Below are positions 45,761 to 53,837 of a stretch of 64,000 nucleotides of DNA, one piece after another. Source of the DNA: Lysobacter enzymogenes (GTDB lineage Bacteria > Pseudomonadota > Gammaproteobacteria > Xanthomonadales > Xanthomonadaceae). Location: NCBI RefSeq assembly GCF_023617245.1, contig NZ_CP067396.1, positions 4,278,001 to 4,342,000 on the forward strand, given 5' to 3'. The stretch's first letter is position 1, and each line of letters starts with the position of its first letter. A program made the translations under genes and the position numbers. The notes under the pieces are model-generated. The model searched no databases and was not told where the DNA came from. It saw nothing but the letters and a program-made list of their open reading frames with translations.

Positions 45761-45814
45761 GCGGCCGCAACGAGAAAAGCCCGGCCATGCGCCGGGCTTT
45801 TTCGTTGCGGCCGC
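45761..45814 (+). terminator. Terminator of phaZ within an extended palindrome
   Basis: Inner arms AAAAGCCCGGC and GCCGGGCTTTTT around CATGC, extended outward by GCGGCCGCAACG and CGTTGCGGCCGC to a stem of about 24 bp with one bulge. Confidence 0.9.
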
Positions 45815-45832
45815 GATAAAGCCGGCCCCCCC

Positions 45833-45968
45833 TGTAGGAGCGGCGCAAGCCGCGACCGCGCCGCCGCACCCATGACGCCCGTTGGAAGTCCGGCGTTCGA
45901 CCAGGACGGGGATCGCAGAGTTTCGTCGTGGTCGAATTGGCGCGGTCGCGGCTCGCGCCGCTCCTACA
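45833..45968. repeat. Inverted pair of REP-like TGTAGGAGCGGCGC elements
   Basis: Left unit 45833-45862 (TGTAGGAGCGGCGCAAGCCG onward) and right unit 45939-45968 (GCGGCTCGCGCCGCTCCTAC). They are reverse complements apart from one or two bases and frame 76 bp of unrelated sequence, in the gap between convergent phaZ and the HAAS-sensor gene. Confidence 0.8.
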
Positions 45969-46010
45969 AAAAGCAACTGCGACGGCGAATCCGCGGCGCC
46001 ACCCTCGGCT

Positions 46011-47021
46011 TCAGCCCCAGCGCACCAGCAGCGCCTTCGCCAGTTGCGCGTGCAGGTAGCCGATGCCGCGGGCCAGGTGCAGGGTCGCGAACAGCAGCAG
46101 CACGCCGGTCAGCAGGCACAGCGGCCACAGCACCGCCTCGGGCAGCACGCCCCAGGAACCGGCGTTGGTGCAGGCGTAATCCAGGCAGATGTTGCCGTGG
46201 AACAGGCCCGTCCACTGCGCGATCGGGACGAAGATCAACGACAGCGACAAGGCCAGCGCGGTGACCGCGACGCTGAAGTAGGCCGTGCCCAGCGGCAGCA
46301 TCAGCAGCAGGTACAGCAGCGTGCCCCAGGTGCGCGGGTCGGTGAACATCTCCTTGATCCGCTCCAGCCACGGCCGCTCGCGGTCGCTGTACAGCGGCCG
46401 GCGCGGCATGCGTTCGCCGAGCATGGTCTCCACCAGCCGCCCTTCCACCAGCGCCAGCACCCGCACCGAGCCCAGGAACAGGATCAGCAGCGGCAGGCCG
46501 ACGATCAGGATCAGCAGGCTCGCCGACACCGAGGCGCCGGTGACGACCCAGGTGAAGTAGAACGTGCCGGTGGCCAGCGACAGCAGCATGTAGAACAGCG
46601 CGCCGTAGGTGCGCGGTTCCAGCGCCACGCCGAAGAAGCGGCCCAGCCACGAGCGCCGCGGCGCCGGCCTGGGCGGGCGCAGCGCGGTCTGCACCTTGGC
46701 CTCGGTGTCGCGGTAGATCTCCGCCACCTCGTCCGGCGCGCCGTAGCTGCCGGCGACGCTGGCGATGATCTGCGCTTCGCTGCGCTGCGGGTTCTCGGCC
46801 ATTTCCGCGCGCAGGTACTCCTCGGCGTCGTACAGCGCGTCCTGGATCAGCGCCGGATCGGCGCCGTGCAGGGCCTGGCGCAGGCGCTGCAGGTACTCGG
46901 GGATCGAGCTCGGCAGGCCGGCGGCGGCGCTGGCGGCCGCGGCCGGGTCGGAGGAGTGCGCGCCGGCCGGCGCGGAGTCGGCTTCGGGCGGGTAATGGGC
47001 GGTGCCGGCTATGGCGTTCAT
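46011..47021 (-). CDS. HAAS-domain and putative sensor-domain membrane protein
   Basis: 336 residues, ATG at 47021. Soluble N-terminal part LPSSIPEYLQRLRQALHGAD with AEEYLRAEM and GSYGAPDEVAEIY is the HAAS signalling domain common in proteins paired with PadR regulators. The rest has about six helices in two similar blocks (each starting DPRTWGTLLYLLLMLPLG or EPRTYGALFYMLLSLATG), the putative sensor domain. Its start overlaps the PadR stop by 4 bp (ATGA). Likely senses envelope stress or a membrane ligand; partner inference only. Confidence 0.85.
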   Translation of the reverse strand: MNAIAGTAHYPPEADSAPAGAHSSDPAAAASAAAGLPSSIPEYLQRLRQALHGADPALIQDALYDAEEYLRAEMAENPQRSEAQIIASVAGSYGAPDEVAEIYRDTEAKVQTALRPPRPAPRRSWLGRFFGVALEPRTYGALFYMLLSLATGTFYFTWVVTGASVSASLLILIVGLPLLILFLGSVRVLALVEGRLVETMLGERMPRRPLYSDRERPWLERIKEMFTDPRTWGTLLYLLLMLPLGTAYFSVAVTALALSLSLIFVPIAQWTGLFHGNICLDYACTNAGSWGVLPEAVLWPLCLLTGVLLLFATLHLARGIGYLHAQLAKALLVRWG

Positions 47022-47383
47022 GGTTCGAGCCCCTGCAGGACGGAATCGACGGAATCGCGGGTGGCGCGCCAGGCCTGCGTCCATTCGCGCAGAACCGCCC
47101 GGCCGCTGTCGGTGATGCGGTAGTAGCGCCGCGGCGGCCCGGTCACCGACGGCTCGACATGGCTGTCGAGCAGGCCGGCCGTACCGAGGTTGCGCAGCAC
47201 CGGGTACAGCGCGCTCTGCTTGCCGCTGAGCACGCCCTCGCCCTCGCGCTCCAGGCGCTTGGCGATCTGGTACCCGTACATCGGCTCGTCGGCCGCGCCG
47301 AGTACCGCCAGCAGCGCCAGCGACACCGTGCCGGTGCTGAGCTCCTTCTGGAACTTGCGCAAATGGCTGTCGAGATCGGTCAC
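47018..47383 (-). CDS. PadR-family transcriptional regulator
   Basis: 121 residues from a GTG at 47383. Winged helix with LSTGTVSLALLAVLGAADEP, MYGYQIAKRLE, recognition helix GVLSGKQSALYPVLRNLGTAGLL and wing PPRRYYRITDSGRAVL, diagnostic of PadR. Transcribed ahead of the HAAS-sensor gene. Two perfect palindromes lie just upstream (47401-47441) and would suit autoregulation. Confidence 0.92.
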   Translation of the reverse strand: MTDLDSHLRKFQKELSTGTVSLALLAVLGAADEPMYGYQIAKRLEREGEGVLSGKQSALYPVLRNLGTAGLLDSHVEPSVTGPPRRYYRITDSGRAVLREWTQAWRATRDSVDSVLQGLEP

Positions 47384-47400
47384 GGGCGGGGCCCCTGGGC

Positions 47401-47441
47401 TAGTCTGGTGCTCAGACTATTGTGAAGTTCGCTATAGCGAA
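47401..47441. promoter_or_regulatory. Paired palindromes upstream of padR
   Basis: TAGTCTG-N5-CAGACTA at 47401-47419 and TTCGCTATAGCGAA at 47428-47441, both perfect, 18-58 bp before the PadR start codon, in an AT-rich island. Most likely operator sites of the PadR protein. The plus-strand cyclophilin gene begins 133 bp on, so it could share control. Confidence 0.7.
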
Positions 47442-47573
47442 TGTGCAGGTAGTCATTGGGAGATAGCGCATGGGAGACAGGAGATAGCCGAACCGGCTCT
47501 TGCTAATTCCTGGCTCCTATCCGCTACCTTCTATCCCCGCCCCGCCCGACACGACGACGGACAGACCACGCCC

Positions 47574-48500
47574 ATGACTTCGATCGCCCGCACCGCCCCG
47601 CTCGCCCTGTCGCTGGCCCTGGCCGCCGCGACCGCCGCGGCGGCGGCCGCCACGCCCGCGGCCAAGGGCCGCACCCTGCAGCAGATCCTCGATGCCAGCC
47701 AGCCCTCCGACTGGCGCGCGCTCGACCCGCGCAACACGATCTACCTGGAACTCGAACGCGGCCGCGCGGTGATCGAACTCGCGCCGCAGTTCGCGCCCGA
47801 GCACGTCGCCAACATCCGCGCGCTGGCGCACAACGGTTATTGGAACGGCCTGAGCGTCAACCGCTCGCAGGACAACTACGTGGTCCAGTGGGGCGACCCG
47901 GAAGAGGACGCGGCCAGGCGCAAGCCGCTCGGCCCCGGCGCCAAGGACAAGCTGCCGGCCGAGTTCGCGCGCAAGAGCGCCGGCCTGAAGATGACCGTGC
48001 TGCCCGACACCGACGGCTGGGCGAAGCAAGCCGGTTTCGTCGACGGCTTCCCCGCCGCGCGCGATTCCGCCACCGGTTCGAGCTGGCTGGCGCACTGCTA
48101 CGGCACCGTCGGCGCCGGCCGCGACATGGCCGCCGATTCCAGCAACGGCAGCGAACTGTACGTGGTGATCGGCCAGTCGCCGCGCCACCTGGACCGCAAC
48201 ATCACCACCGTCGGCCGGGTCGTGCAGGGCATGGAGCTGCTGTCGGTGCTGCCGCGCGGCACCGGCGCGCTGGGCTTCTACGAGAAACCCTCCGAGCGCG
48301 CGCCGATCGTCTCGATCGCGCTGGCGGCCGACCTGCCCGAAGCGCAGCGCGCCAAACTCGAAGTGCTGCGCACCGACACGCCGCTGTTCGCCGAGCTGGT
48401 GGAAGCGCGGCGCAACCGCCGCGACGATTGGTACCTGCAGCCGGCCGGGCACATCAACCTGTGCAACATGCCGCTGCCGGTACGCGAGAAGAAGGGCTGA
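47574..48500 (+). CDS. Periplasmic cyclophilin-type peptidylprolyl isomerase
   Basis: 308 residues, ATG at 47574, with a signal peptide (cleavage near AAAAAA-TP). Cyclophilin core: TIYLELERGRAVIELAPQFAPEHVANIRALAHNGYWNGLSVNRSQDNYVVQWGDP, then SELYVVIGQSPRHLDRNITTVGRVVQGMELLSVLPRG. The classic FHR motif is changed to SVNRSQ, so catalysis may be weak; a 60-residue C-terminal extension follows. Helps folding or proline isomerisation outside the cytosol. Divergent from padR. Confidence 0.87.
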   Translation: MTSIARTAPLALSLALAAATAAAAAATPAAKGRTLQQILDASQPSDWRALDPRNTIYLELERGRAVIELAPQFAPEHVANIRALAHNGYWNGLSVNRSQDNYVVQWGDPEEDAARRKPLGPGAKDKLPAEFARKSAGLKMTVLPDTDGWAKQAGFVDGFPAARDSATGSSWLAHCYGTVGAGRDMAADSSNGSELYVVIGQSPRHLDRNITTVGRVVQGMELLSVLPRGTGALGFYEKPSERAPIVSIALAADLPEAQRAKLEVLRTDTPLFAELVEARRNRRDDWYLQPAGHINLCNMPLPVREKKG

Positions 48501-48516
48501 CGCAGTAGCGGGAGGG

Positions 48517-48592
48517 CCTTGCTCTGGTAGCGAGGCCTTGCTCTGGTAGCGAGGCCTTGCTCTGGTAGCGAGGCCTTGCTCTGCGAGAGAGG
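48517..48592. repeat. Four tandem copies of a 19-bp unit
   Basis: CCTTGCTCTGGTAGCGAGG repeats at exact 19-bp steps from 48517, 48536, 48555 and 48574, the first and last copies slightly altered at their outer edges. It follows the cyclophilin gene directly and runs into the REP-derived array. Confidence 0.88.
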
Positions 48593-48870
48593 CTAAGGCC
48601 CGATGCTTTCGCTTCTGTGGGAGGGCCTTCAAGCCCGATGCCTTTCGCTCAGATCGCGGCGACCTGAAACAAGAGCATCGGGCCTGAAGGCCCTCCCACA
48701 AAAACAAGAGCATCCAGCTTCAAGGCTCTCCCAGCAATACAAGAGCATCCAGCTTCAAGGCTCTCCCAGCAATACAAGAGCATCGAGCTTCAAGGCTCTC
48801 CCAGCAAAAACAAGAGCCTCGGGCCTGAAGGTCTCCCACAACAGCAAGAGCATCGGGCAGGCAAGCCCTG
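48592..48870. repeat. REP-derived 35-bp tandem array
   Basis: After one inverted unit of the GGGAGGGCCTTCAAGCCCGA type (48592-48640), CAAGAG-headed units begin at 48670, 48705, 48740, 48775, 48811 and 48845, steps of 35, 35, 35, 36 and 34 bp. The first and fifth keep the ancestral CATCGGGCCTGAAGGCCCTC form or nearly so; those between carry the shared variant CATCCAGCTTCAAGGCTCTC. The array reaches the 3' end of the acetyltransferase gene. Confidence 0.88.
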
Positions 48871-49440
48871 CTACTTGCCGACCCGCCCCAGCACCTGATG
48901 CTGGAACAAACACATCCGCACCACGTCGTGATAGCGCCCGTCGGTGAAGAACTCGTCCACCAGCACGCCTTCGCGCTGGAACCCGGCGTCCTCGTAGATG
49001 CGGATCGCGCGGGTGTTGTCCACGTCCACCAGCAGGTACAGCTTGTACAGGTTCAACACCCGGAACGCGTAGTTGATCGCCAGCCGCGTCGCCAGCCGCG
49101 CGTGGCCGCGGCGCTGGTGCTCGGGCGAGATCATGATCAGGAATTCGGCGCGCCGGTGCAGGTGGTCGATCTCGACCAGTTCGACCAGCCCGATCCGCTC
49201 CATCGCGCCGTCCTGGATGATGAAGCGGCGCTCGGACTGGTCGTGGATGTGCTTGCGGTACAGCTCTTCGAGCTCGACGAAGGACTCGTACGGTTCCTCG
49301 AACCAGTAGCCCATCACGCTGCGGTTGTTGTTGAGCACGTGGATGAAATGCAGGTCGCCGCGTTCCAGCGGGCGCAGGGTGAGGCCGCCGGGAGCGGCGG
49401 CGGCGCTGGCGGAGGACTCGTCGATGGGGGTGCTGGTCAT
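48871..49440 (-). CDS. SpeG-like GNAT N-acetyltransferase
   Basis: 189 residues, ATG at 49440, with a low-complexity first 18 residues. The remainder follows spermidine N-acetyltransferase closely: LTLRPLERGDLHFIHVLNNN, YWFEEPYESFVELEELYRKHIHDQSERRFII, acetyl-CoA motif ISPEHQRRGHARLATRLAI and LYLLVDVDNTRAIRIYEDAGF. Probably acetylates polyamines in the cytosol and limits their toxicity. Its 3' end abuts the 35-bp repeat array. Confidence 0.87.
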   Translation of the reverse strand: MTSTPIDESSASAAAAPGGLTLRPLERGDLHFIHVLNNNRSVMGYWFEEPYESFVELEELYRKHIHDQSERRFIIQDGAMERIGLVELVEIDHLHRRAEFLIMISPEHQRRGHARLATRLAINYAFRVLNLYKLYLLVDVDNTRAIRIYEDAGFQREGVLVDEFFTDGRYHDVVRMCLFQHQVLGRVGK

Positions 49441-49614
49441 GCCCGCTACCCTACTCCGTCCCGATGCAGCCGGTGTGACTTCGCGCAACGCGGTGTGACG
49501 CCGTGCGCGCGCTCGGCGACGGCCGCCCGGAAGCGCCGCCGTCGCGCTGCATTCACGCGGATTTAGCCGCCCGCTGCCTAGCCTCCAGGCATCCCCGCGA
49601 CCCAGGTGTCCGCC

Positions 49615-49911
49615 ATGCCACTGCTTCGATTGCGTATCACCGGCAACGACGACGACGCGCGCGCGATCGGCAATCTGCTCAACAGCCTCGACGGCATCGA
49701 GCGCGTCGAGGAAGTCGCCGACCTGATGCCGCACATGGACGATGCCGATTCCAGTTCCGCCGGCCTGCCCGACGATACCGGCCCCGGCGTGCACGAGCTG
49801 GAGATCGACGCGCCCAACGCCGCCACCGCGAACAAGGTGCGCGAGGCGGTGGAAGCGCTGGCGTTCGACCTGGACGTGCTGGTCGAGTTCGAGGCCGAAG
49901 AAGAGCGCTGA
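49615..49911 (+). CDS. Small acidic hypothetical protein
   Basis: 98 residues when begun at the ATG at 49615. Starts as a beta-alpha-beta fold (LLRLRITGNDDDARAIGNLLNSLDGIERVEEVADL), resembling small ferredoxin-like ACT/HMA-type modules, then an acidic linker and a second half-fold (HELEIDAPNAATANKVREAVEALAFDLDVLVEFE). No catalytic residues recognised. Two GGTGTGAC direct repeats 20 bp apart (49472 and 49492) sit in its upstream region. Confidence 0.7.
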   Translation: MPLLRLRITGNDDDARAIGNLLNSLDGIERVEEVADLMPHMDDADSSSAGLPDDTGPGVHELEIDAPNAATANKVREAVEALAFDLDVLVEFEAEEER

Positions 49912-49962
49912 GCGCGCGCCGGCGCCGGGCGCGCCCGGCGTCCGGCCCGCGCCCGGCCGCGC

Positions 49963-50835
49963 TCAGCCGCCGGCCGCCTTGCGCCGCGCCCGCCGCGCGC
50001 GCAGGAACTTCAGCAACAGCCACAGGAACGCGCCGCCGACGATGCCCAGCGGCAGCAGCACCGCCAGGGCGCGGATCAGGAACGCGACCACCGCCGCGAC
50101 GATGCCGCCGAAGTCGCGCACCGCCTCGCCGATCTCGCTGCTGCGTTCCTGGCCCAGGGTGCTGCCGAACTCGAAGTTGATCAGCTGGGTCGAGATGCGG
50201 CGTTGCTGCTGCGCGGCTTCCTGTTCGGCCGCCTGCAGCTGCGATTCGATCTCGGCGATGCGCTCGGACAAGGTCAGCACGTCGGCCATCTTCAGGTCGC
50301 GCCGTTCCTGGAATTCGAGCAGGCGCGCGTGTTCGCGGCTCAGGCGGTCGCGGCGCATCGAGTTGTCGCGCACGGCCGTCGCCAAGTCCTCGGCCTGGAT
50401 GCCGCGCTCGGCGATCTGGTCGCCCTGCCCGGCCAGCGCGATCAGCGGCTCCACGCCTTGCGGCACCACCCGCACCTGCAGGCTGGCCGAGGGCGAATCG
50501 CCGCCGCTCTGGTTCATGCCCAGCACCGCGCACGGACCGAACTTGCCGCCGGTGCAGGCGTCCTGCACCGCCTTGGCGCGGGCGGCGATCTTGTCGTCGG
50601 ACAGGCGCACGCGCACTCGGTGTTCGTAGGCCAGCAGCACGCCGAGGTCGGCCTTGGCCTGATCGCCGCCGCCGGCGGCGGGCGCTTCGGACGCCGCCGC
50701 GGCCTGGTCGCTGGTCGCCGCCGCTTCGGGCGCGTGCTTGGCGCAGCCCAACGCCGCCGCGGCCAGCGCCGCCGCCAACAGCCAGCGCATCGCCGGCGCG
50801 GATTTGCCCGGGATTCGCATCTTCGCTTGCTCCAT
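49963..50835 (-). CDS. DUF4349 lipoprotein
   Basis: 290 residues (ATG at 50835; an in-frame ATG at 50820 is possible). Lipobox AALGC near residue 31, then a DUF4349-type domain with a long coiled coil (MRRDRLSREHARLLEFQERRDLKMADVLTLSERIAEIESQLQAAEQE, about 160-210) and a C-terminal transmembrane helix (about 250-275) with a basic end. A periplasmic protein held at both ends, family function unknown. The 14-bp repeat array lies in its upstream region. Confidence 0.8.
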   Translation of the reverse strand: MEQAKMRIPGKSAPAMRWLLAAALAAAALGCAKHAPEAAATSDQAAAASEAPAAGGGDQAKADLGVLLAYEHRVRVRLSDDKIAARAKAVQDACTGGKFGPCAVLGMNQSGGDSPSASLQVRVVPQGVEPLIALAGQGDQIAERGIQAEDLATAVRDNSMRRDRLSREHARLLEFQERRDLKMADVLTLSERIAEIESQLQAAEQEAAQQQRRISTQLINFEFGSTLGQERSSEIGEAVRDFGGIVAAVVAFLIRALAVLLPLGIVGGAFLWLLLKFLRARRARRKAAGG

Positions 50836-50956
50836 GTTCCGTCTCCATCGCCGTCTTGGCTGGCGGCACTATGCCATCGCGACGCGGGTCGGCGCATCCG
50901 CCGGTCGCACCGCATCGAACGCGCGAGCTCGCGGCGCGGGGTCGCCAAGGCGCGCC

Positions 50957-51068
50957 GGAACCTGCACGCGCAAACCTGCACGTCCAAACGTTTCCATGCA
51001 AACGTGCCCACGCAAACGCGCCGGCGTCAGCGCGCCCGCCTGAGCGCGTTCACCCAAACGCGTTCGCC
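50957..51068. repeat. Eight degenerate 14-bp tandem repeats
   Basis: Between the DUF4349 start and the TonB-receptor terminator eight 14-bp units follow each other exactly, most starting CAAAC: CAAACCTGCACGTC, CAAACGTTTCCATG, CAAACGTGCCCACG, CAAACGCGCCGGCG and, after two weaker units, CAAACGCGTTCGCC. CAAAC begins at 50971, 50985, 50999, 51013 and 51055, all at multiples of 14. No gene lies in 50836-51164. Confidence 0.75.
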
Positions 51069-51110
51069 GGCTCGCCCAAGCCGGGCCGGCGAGCAACGCG
51101 CGCGAACGAA

Positions 51111-51140
51111 AACGGGCGGGAGCCGCAGCCCCCGCCCGTT
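51111..51140 (-). terminator. Terminator of the TonB-dependent receptor gene
   Basis: AACGGGCGGG and CCCGCCCGTT with a 10-nt loop; on the minus strand followed by TTCGTTCG. Confidence 0.8.
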
Positions 51141-51164
51141 CGTCGAACGTCGCCGCGACGCGGC

Positions 51165-53837
51165 TCAGAACTTGTACTTCACCCCCACCGTGACGAAGCG
51201 GCCGAGCGCGTCGTACTGGGTGATGTCGTACGGCAGCGCGCCGCCGGCCGGATCGAACGGCGGCGCCTTGTCGGCGAGGTTCTGCACCGAGGCGTACAGC
51301 GTGGTGTCGCGCAGGCCCTCAAAGCCGACGTACAGATCGAACTGGTGGTAATCGTCGACCTTGCCGCGCAGGCCCGGGTTGCTGCGCGCGTCGACCACCT
51401 TCTGGCCGTAGCCGCCGATGTAGCGCCACGACAGCTGCGCGTTCCAGTCGCCGCGGGTCCAGGCCAGCGAGGTGATGCCGCGCCACTTCGGCAGCGCGCC
51501 GAACAGGTTGTTGCCGGCGCCGTCCTGCTTGGCCTGCCCCGCCACCAGCGGCTGCTCGTAGCTGAGCAAGCGGGTCCAGGTGCCGTCCAGGGTCCAGCTG
51601 TCGTCGCCGGCGCGCCAGACCTTGCGCCCTTCCACGTCGAAGCCGGTGGTGGTCAGCGTGCCCTGGTTGGAATAGCGGTTCTCGACCAGCTGCAGGCGGC
51701 CCTGCGCGTCGCGGGTGATGCGGCCCGGGTTGGCGTCCGGATTGGACACCACGAACTGCACGTTGTCCGGCGCGATCAGGTCGTCCTGGCGGATGCGGTA
51801 CAGGTCGATGCCCAGGCTGGTGTCGGCGTCCGGCGCCCACAGCAGGCCGAGGTTGACGTTGCTGGAGCGCTCGGCCTTCAGGTTGGAATTGCCGGCGCGC
51901 AGGATGGTCACGCCGCGCGAGGCGCCGGGCTGGACCGGATCGAAGGGATCGATCACCGAGCCGTAGCTGATCGTGGTGCTCTGCGCGATCTCCGGCAGCG
52001 ACGGCGCGCGGAAGCCGCGCGAGGCGTTCAGGCGCAGCAGGAAGTCGTCGCTGAGCTGCCAGCGCACGCCGAGCTTGGGCGAGAACGCGCTGCCGAAGTC
52101 GCTGTAGTGGTCGCCGCGGCCGGCGAGCTGCACTTCCACTTGCTCCCACGGCTTGAGGCTGAACTCGAAGAACGCGGCGGCGACGCGGCGGTCGCCGTCG
52201 ATGAGGTTGATCGCCGGACGCAACTCGGTGCCCGACAGCACCTGCGGGCTGGTGCGCGCGTCCTGCGCTTCGTCGCGGAACTCCACGCCCGCGGCCACGC
52301 CGACGTCGCCGGCGCGCCACTGGAACGGGAAGCCGGAAATCTTGCCGCTGAGCGTGCTCAGCCGGTACGTGCCGGGCCGGCGCGTGGACAGGCGCAGCGC
52401 GTCGAGCGCGCCGGGCGTGCGCGAGGGGTTGAGGAAGTCGTAGCTGCCGTCGGCCAGCGTCTGCTCGAACGCATAGCGGTCGAGGAAGTTGCGCACGTAT
52501 TCGCGCTGGCGGCTTTCCGAATGGCTGGCGGCGACCTCCCAGTCCCACACCTCGCCGTTGCCGCGCAGGCCGACCAGCGCGCGCGAGAACTGCGACTTGT
52601 TGATCTTGTAGCGCGCGCCCAGGTCGAGGAAGGAATACTCGAACGGCGTCGGCGTCGCGTTGGGATTGTTCGGATGGCCGACCGGCAGCACCGCCGGGAT
52701 ATCGACCAGGCGGCCGGTGCCGCGGTCGTACGCGCGCAGGCCGGCGCCGACCGTCATCGGCGCGCTGAAGTAAGCGCCGTTGTGGCTGGTGCTGTAGAGG
52801 ATCTCGGCGAAGCCCTGCACGCTGTCGCTGAGGCGCACGTCGCCGGCGACCAGCGCCTGGTAGCGCTCCACGTCCGGGATCAGGGTGCGGAACGGCTGGG
52901 TGTTGAAGGCGCAGGCGTTGCCCGGCAGTGGGCTGCCGAAGTCGCTGTAGGGGCGCGACTGGGTGCCCGGCTGGCAGGCGAACGCGACCGGCGCGCGCGG
53001 GTTGCTCAGGAACGCGCCGCCCTGCGTGGACCAGCCGGCCAGGCGGCCTCCGGGTTCGGAGCGGTAGTCGCCGCTCTTGGTCAGGTCGCGCTCGTCGGCG
53101 TTGAGCTGGCCGCGCTGGAACACGTCCAGGCTGAAACGCAGGCTGTAGCCGTCCTTGGCCGGATCGCCGCGGCCGGCGCGCAGGCCGATGCTGTGCTGGT
53201 CGATGCCGCCCTCGGTGGCCGCGCCGTAGGACGCATCGAGTTCGACGCCTTCGATCTTGCGGCGCAGGATCAGGTTGACCACGCCGGCGATGGCGTCGGA
53301 ACCGTACAGCGCCGAGGCGCCGTCCTTGAGGATCTCCACGCGCTCGATCGCGCCCAGCGGCAGCGCGTTGAGGTCGACGAAGTTGTCCTGGGTGCCCTGG
53401 GCGAAACCGTACGAGGCCACGCGGTAGCCGTTGACCAGCACCAGGGTGTTCTTCTGGCTCAGCCCGCGCAGCGAGACGCCGGCCGAACCGTTGGCGAAGC
53501 TGCCGGTGTACTGCTCGTTGAAGCTGTTGCCGCTGTTGACGGTGAGGCTGCGCAGCAGATCGGACACGGTGACCTTGCCGCTCTTCTCGATCTGCACGCG
53601 ATCGAGCACCAGCACCGGATTGACCCCGGCCTCGTCGCTTCGCTTGAGGTTGCTGCCGGTGACCTGCACCGCGTCGAGGGTGACGCCGGGGCCGGCGGCA
53701 TCGGCCGCATCGGCGGCGGCCGCGTCGGCGGCCCGCGCCAGCGGCGCGGCCAGGGCCAGCGGCGCGGCCAGGGCCAGGGCGAGCGCCAGCGGCAGGCGTC
53801 GGTAACGCGCTTCGGGATTGCGGACGGCGTGGGACAT
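51165..53837 (-). CDS. TonB-dependent outer-membrane receptor
   Basis: 890 residues, ATG at 53837 with AGGAAACCTCC upstream. Signal peptide (to about residue 38), then a plug domain VQVTGSNLKRSDEAGVNPVLVLDR, GVSLRGLSQKNTLVLVNGYRVASYG and ERVEILKDGASALYGSDAIAGVVN, and a 22-strand-type barrel ending in the outer-membrane signal Phe (GVKYKF). It lacks the N-terminal signalling domain of transducers. Ligand unknown; no transport or substrate genes adjoin. Regulated from a region 0.5 kb upstream where a promoter-like site with palindromes is seen. Confidence 0.95.
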   Translation of the reverse strand: MSHAVRNPEARYRRLPLALALALAAPLALAAPLARAADAAAADAADAAGPGVTLDAVQVTGSNLKRSDEAGVNPVLVLDRVQIEKSGKVTVSDLLRSLTVNSGNSFNEQYTGSFANGSAGVSLRGLSQKNTLVLVNGYRVASYGFAQGTQDNFVDLNALPLGAIERVEILKDGASALYGSDAIAGVVNLILRRKIEGVELDASYGAATEGGIDQHSIGLRAGRGDPAKDGYSLRFSLDVFQRGQLNADERDLTKSGDYRSEPGGRLAGWSTQGGAFLSNPRAPVAFACQPGTQSRPYSDFGSPLPGNACAFNTQPFRTLIPDVERYQALVAGDVRLSDSVQGFAEILYSTSHNGAYFSAPMTVGAGLRAYDRGTGRLVDIPAVLPVGHPNNPNATPTPFEYSFLDLGARYKINKSQFSRALVGLRGNGEVWDWEVAASHSESRQREYVRNFLDRYAFEQTLADGSYDFLNPSRTPGALDALRLSTRRPGTYRLSTLSGKISGFPFQWRAGDVGVAAGVEFRDEAQDARTSPQVLSGTELRPAINLIDGDRRVAAAFFEFSLKPWEQVEVQLAGRGDHYSDFGSAFSPKLGVRWQLSDDFLLRLNASRGFRAPSLPEIAQSTTISYGSVIDPFDPVQPGASRGVTILRAGNSNLKAERSSNVNLGLLWAPDADTSLGIDLYRIRQDDLIAPDNVQFVVSNPDANPGRITRDAQGRLQLVENRYSNQGTLTTTGFDVEGRKVWRAGDDSWTLDGTWTRLLSYEQPLVAGQAKQDGAGNNLFGALPKWRGITSLAWTRGDWNAQLSWRYIGGYGQKVVDARSNPGLRGKVDDYHQFDLYVGFEGLRDTTLYASVQNLADKAPPFDPAGGALPYDITQYDALGRFVTVGVKYKF

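Noticed and set aside
48670..48870. CRISPR array
   Set aside because: The 35-bp units are contiguous, with no unique spacers between repeats, and no cas gene is in the window.
49472..49499. GGTGTGAC direct repeats 20 bp apart as Clp sites
   Set aside because: Only TGTGA half-sites; no TCACA partner at the proper distance, and the spacing does not fit a Clp dimer.
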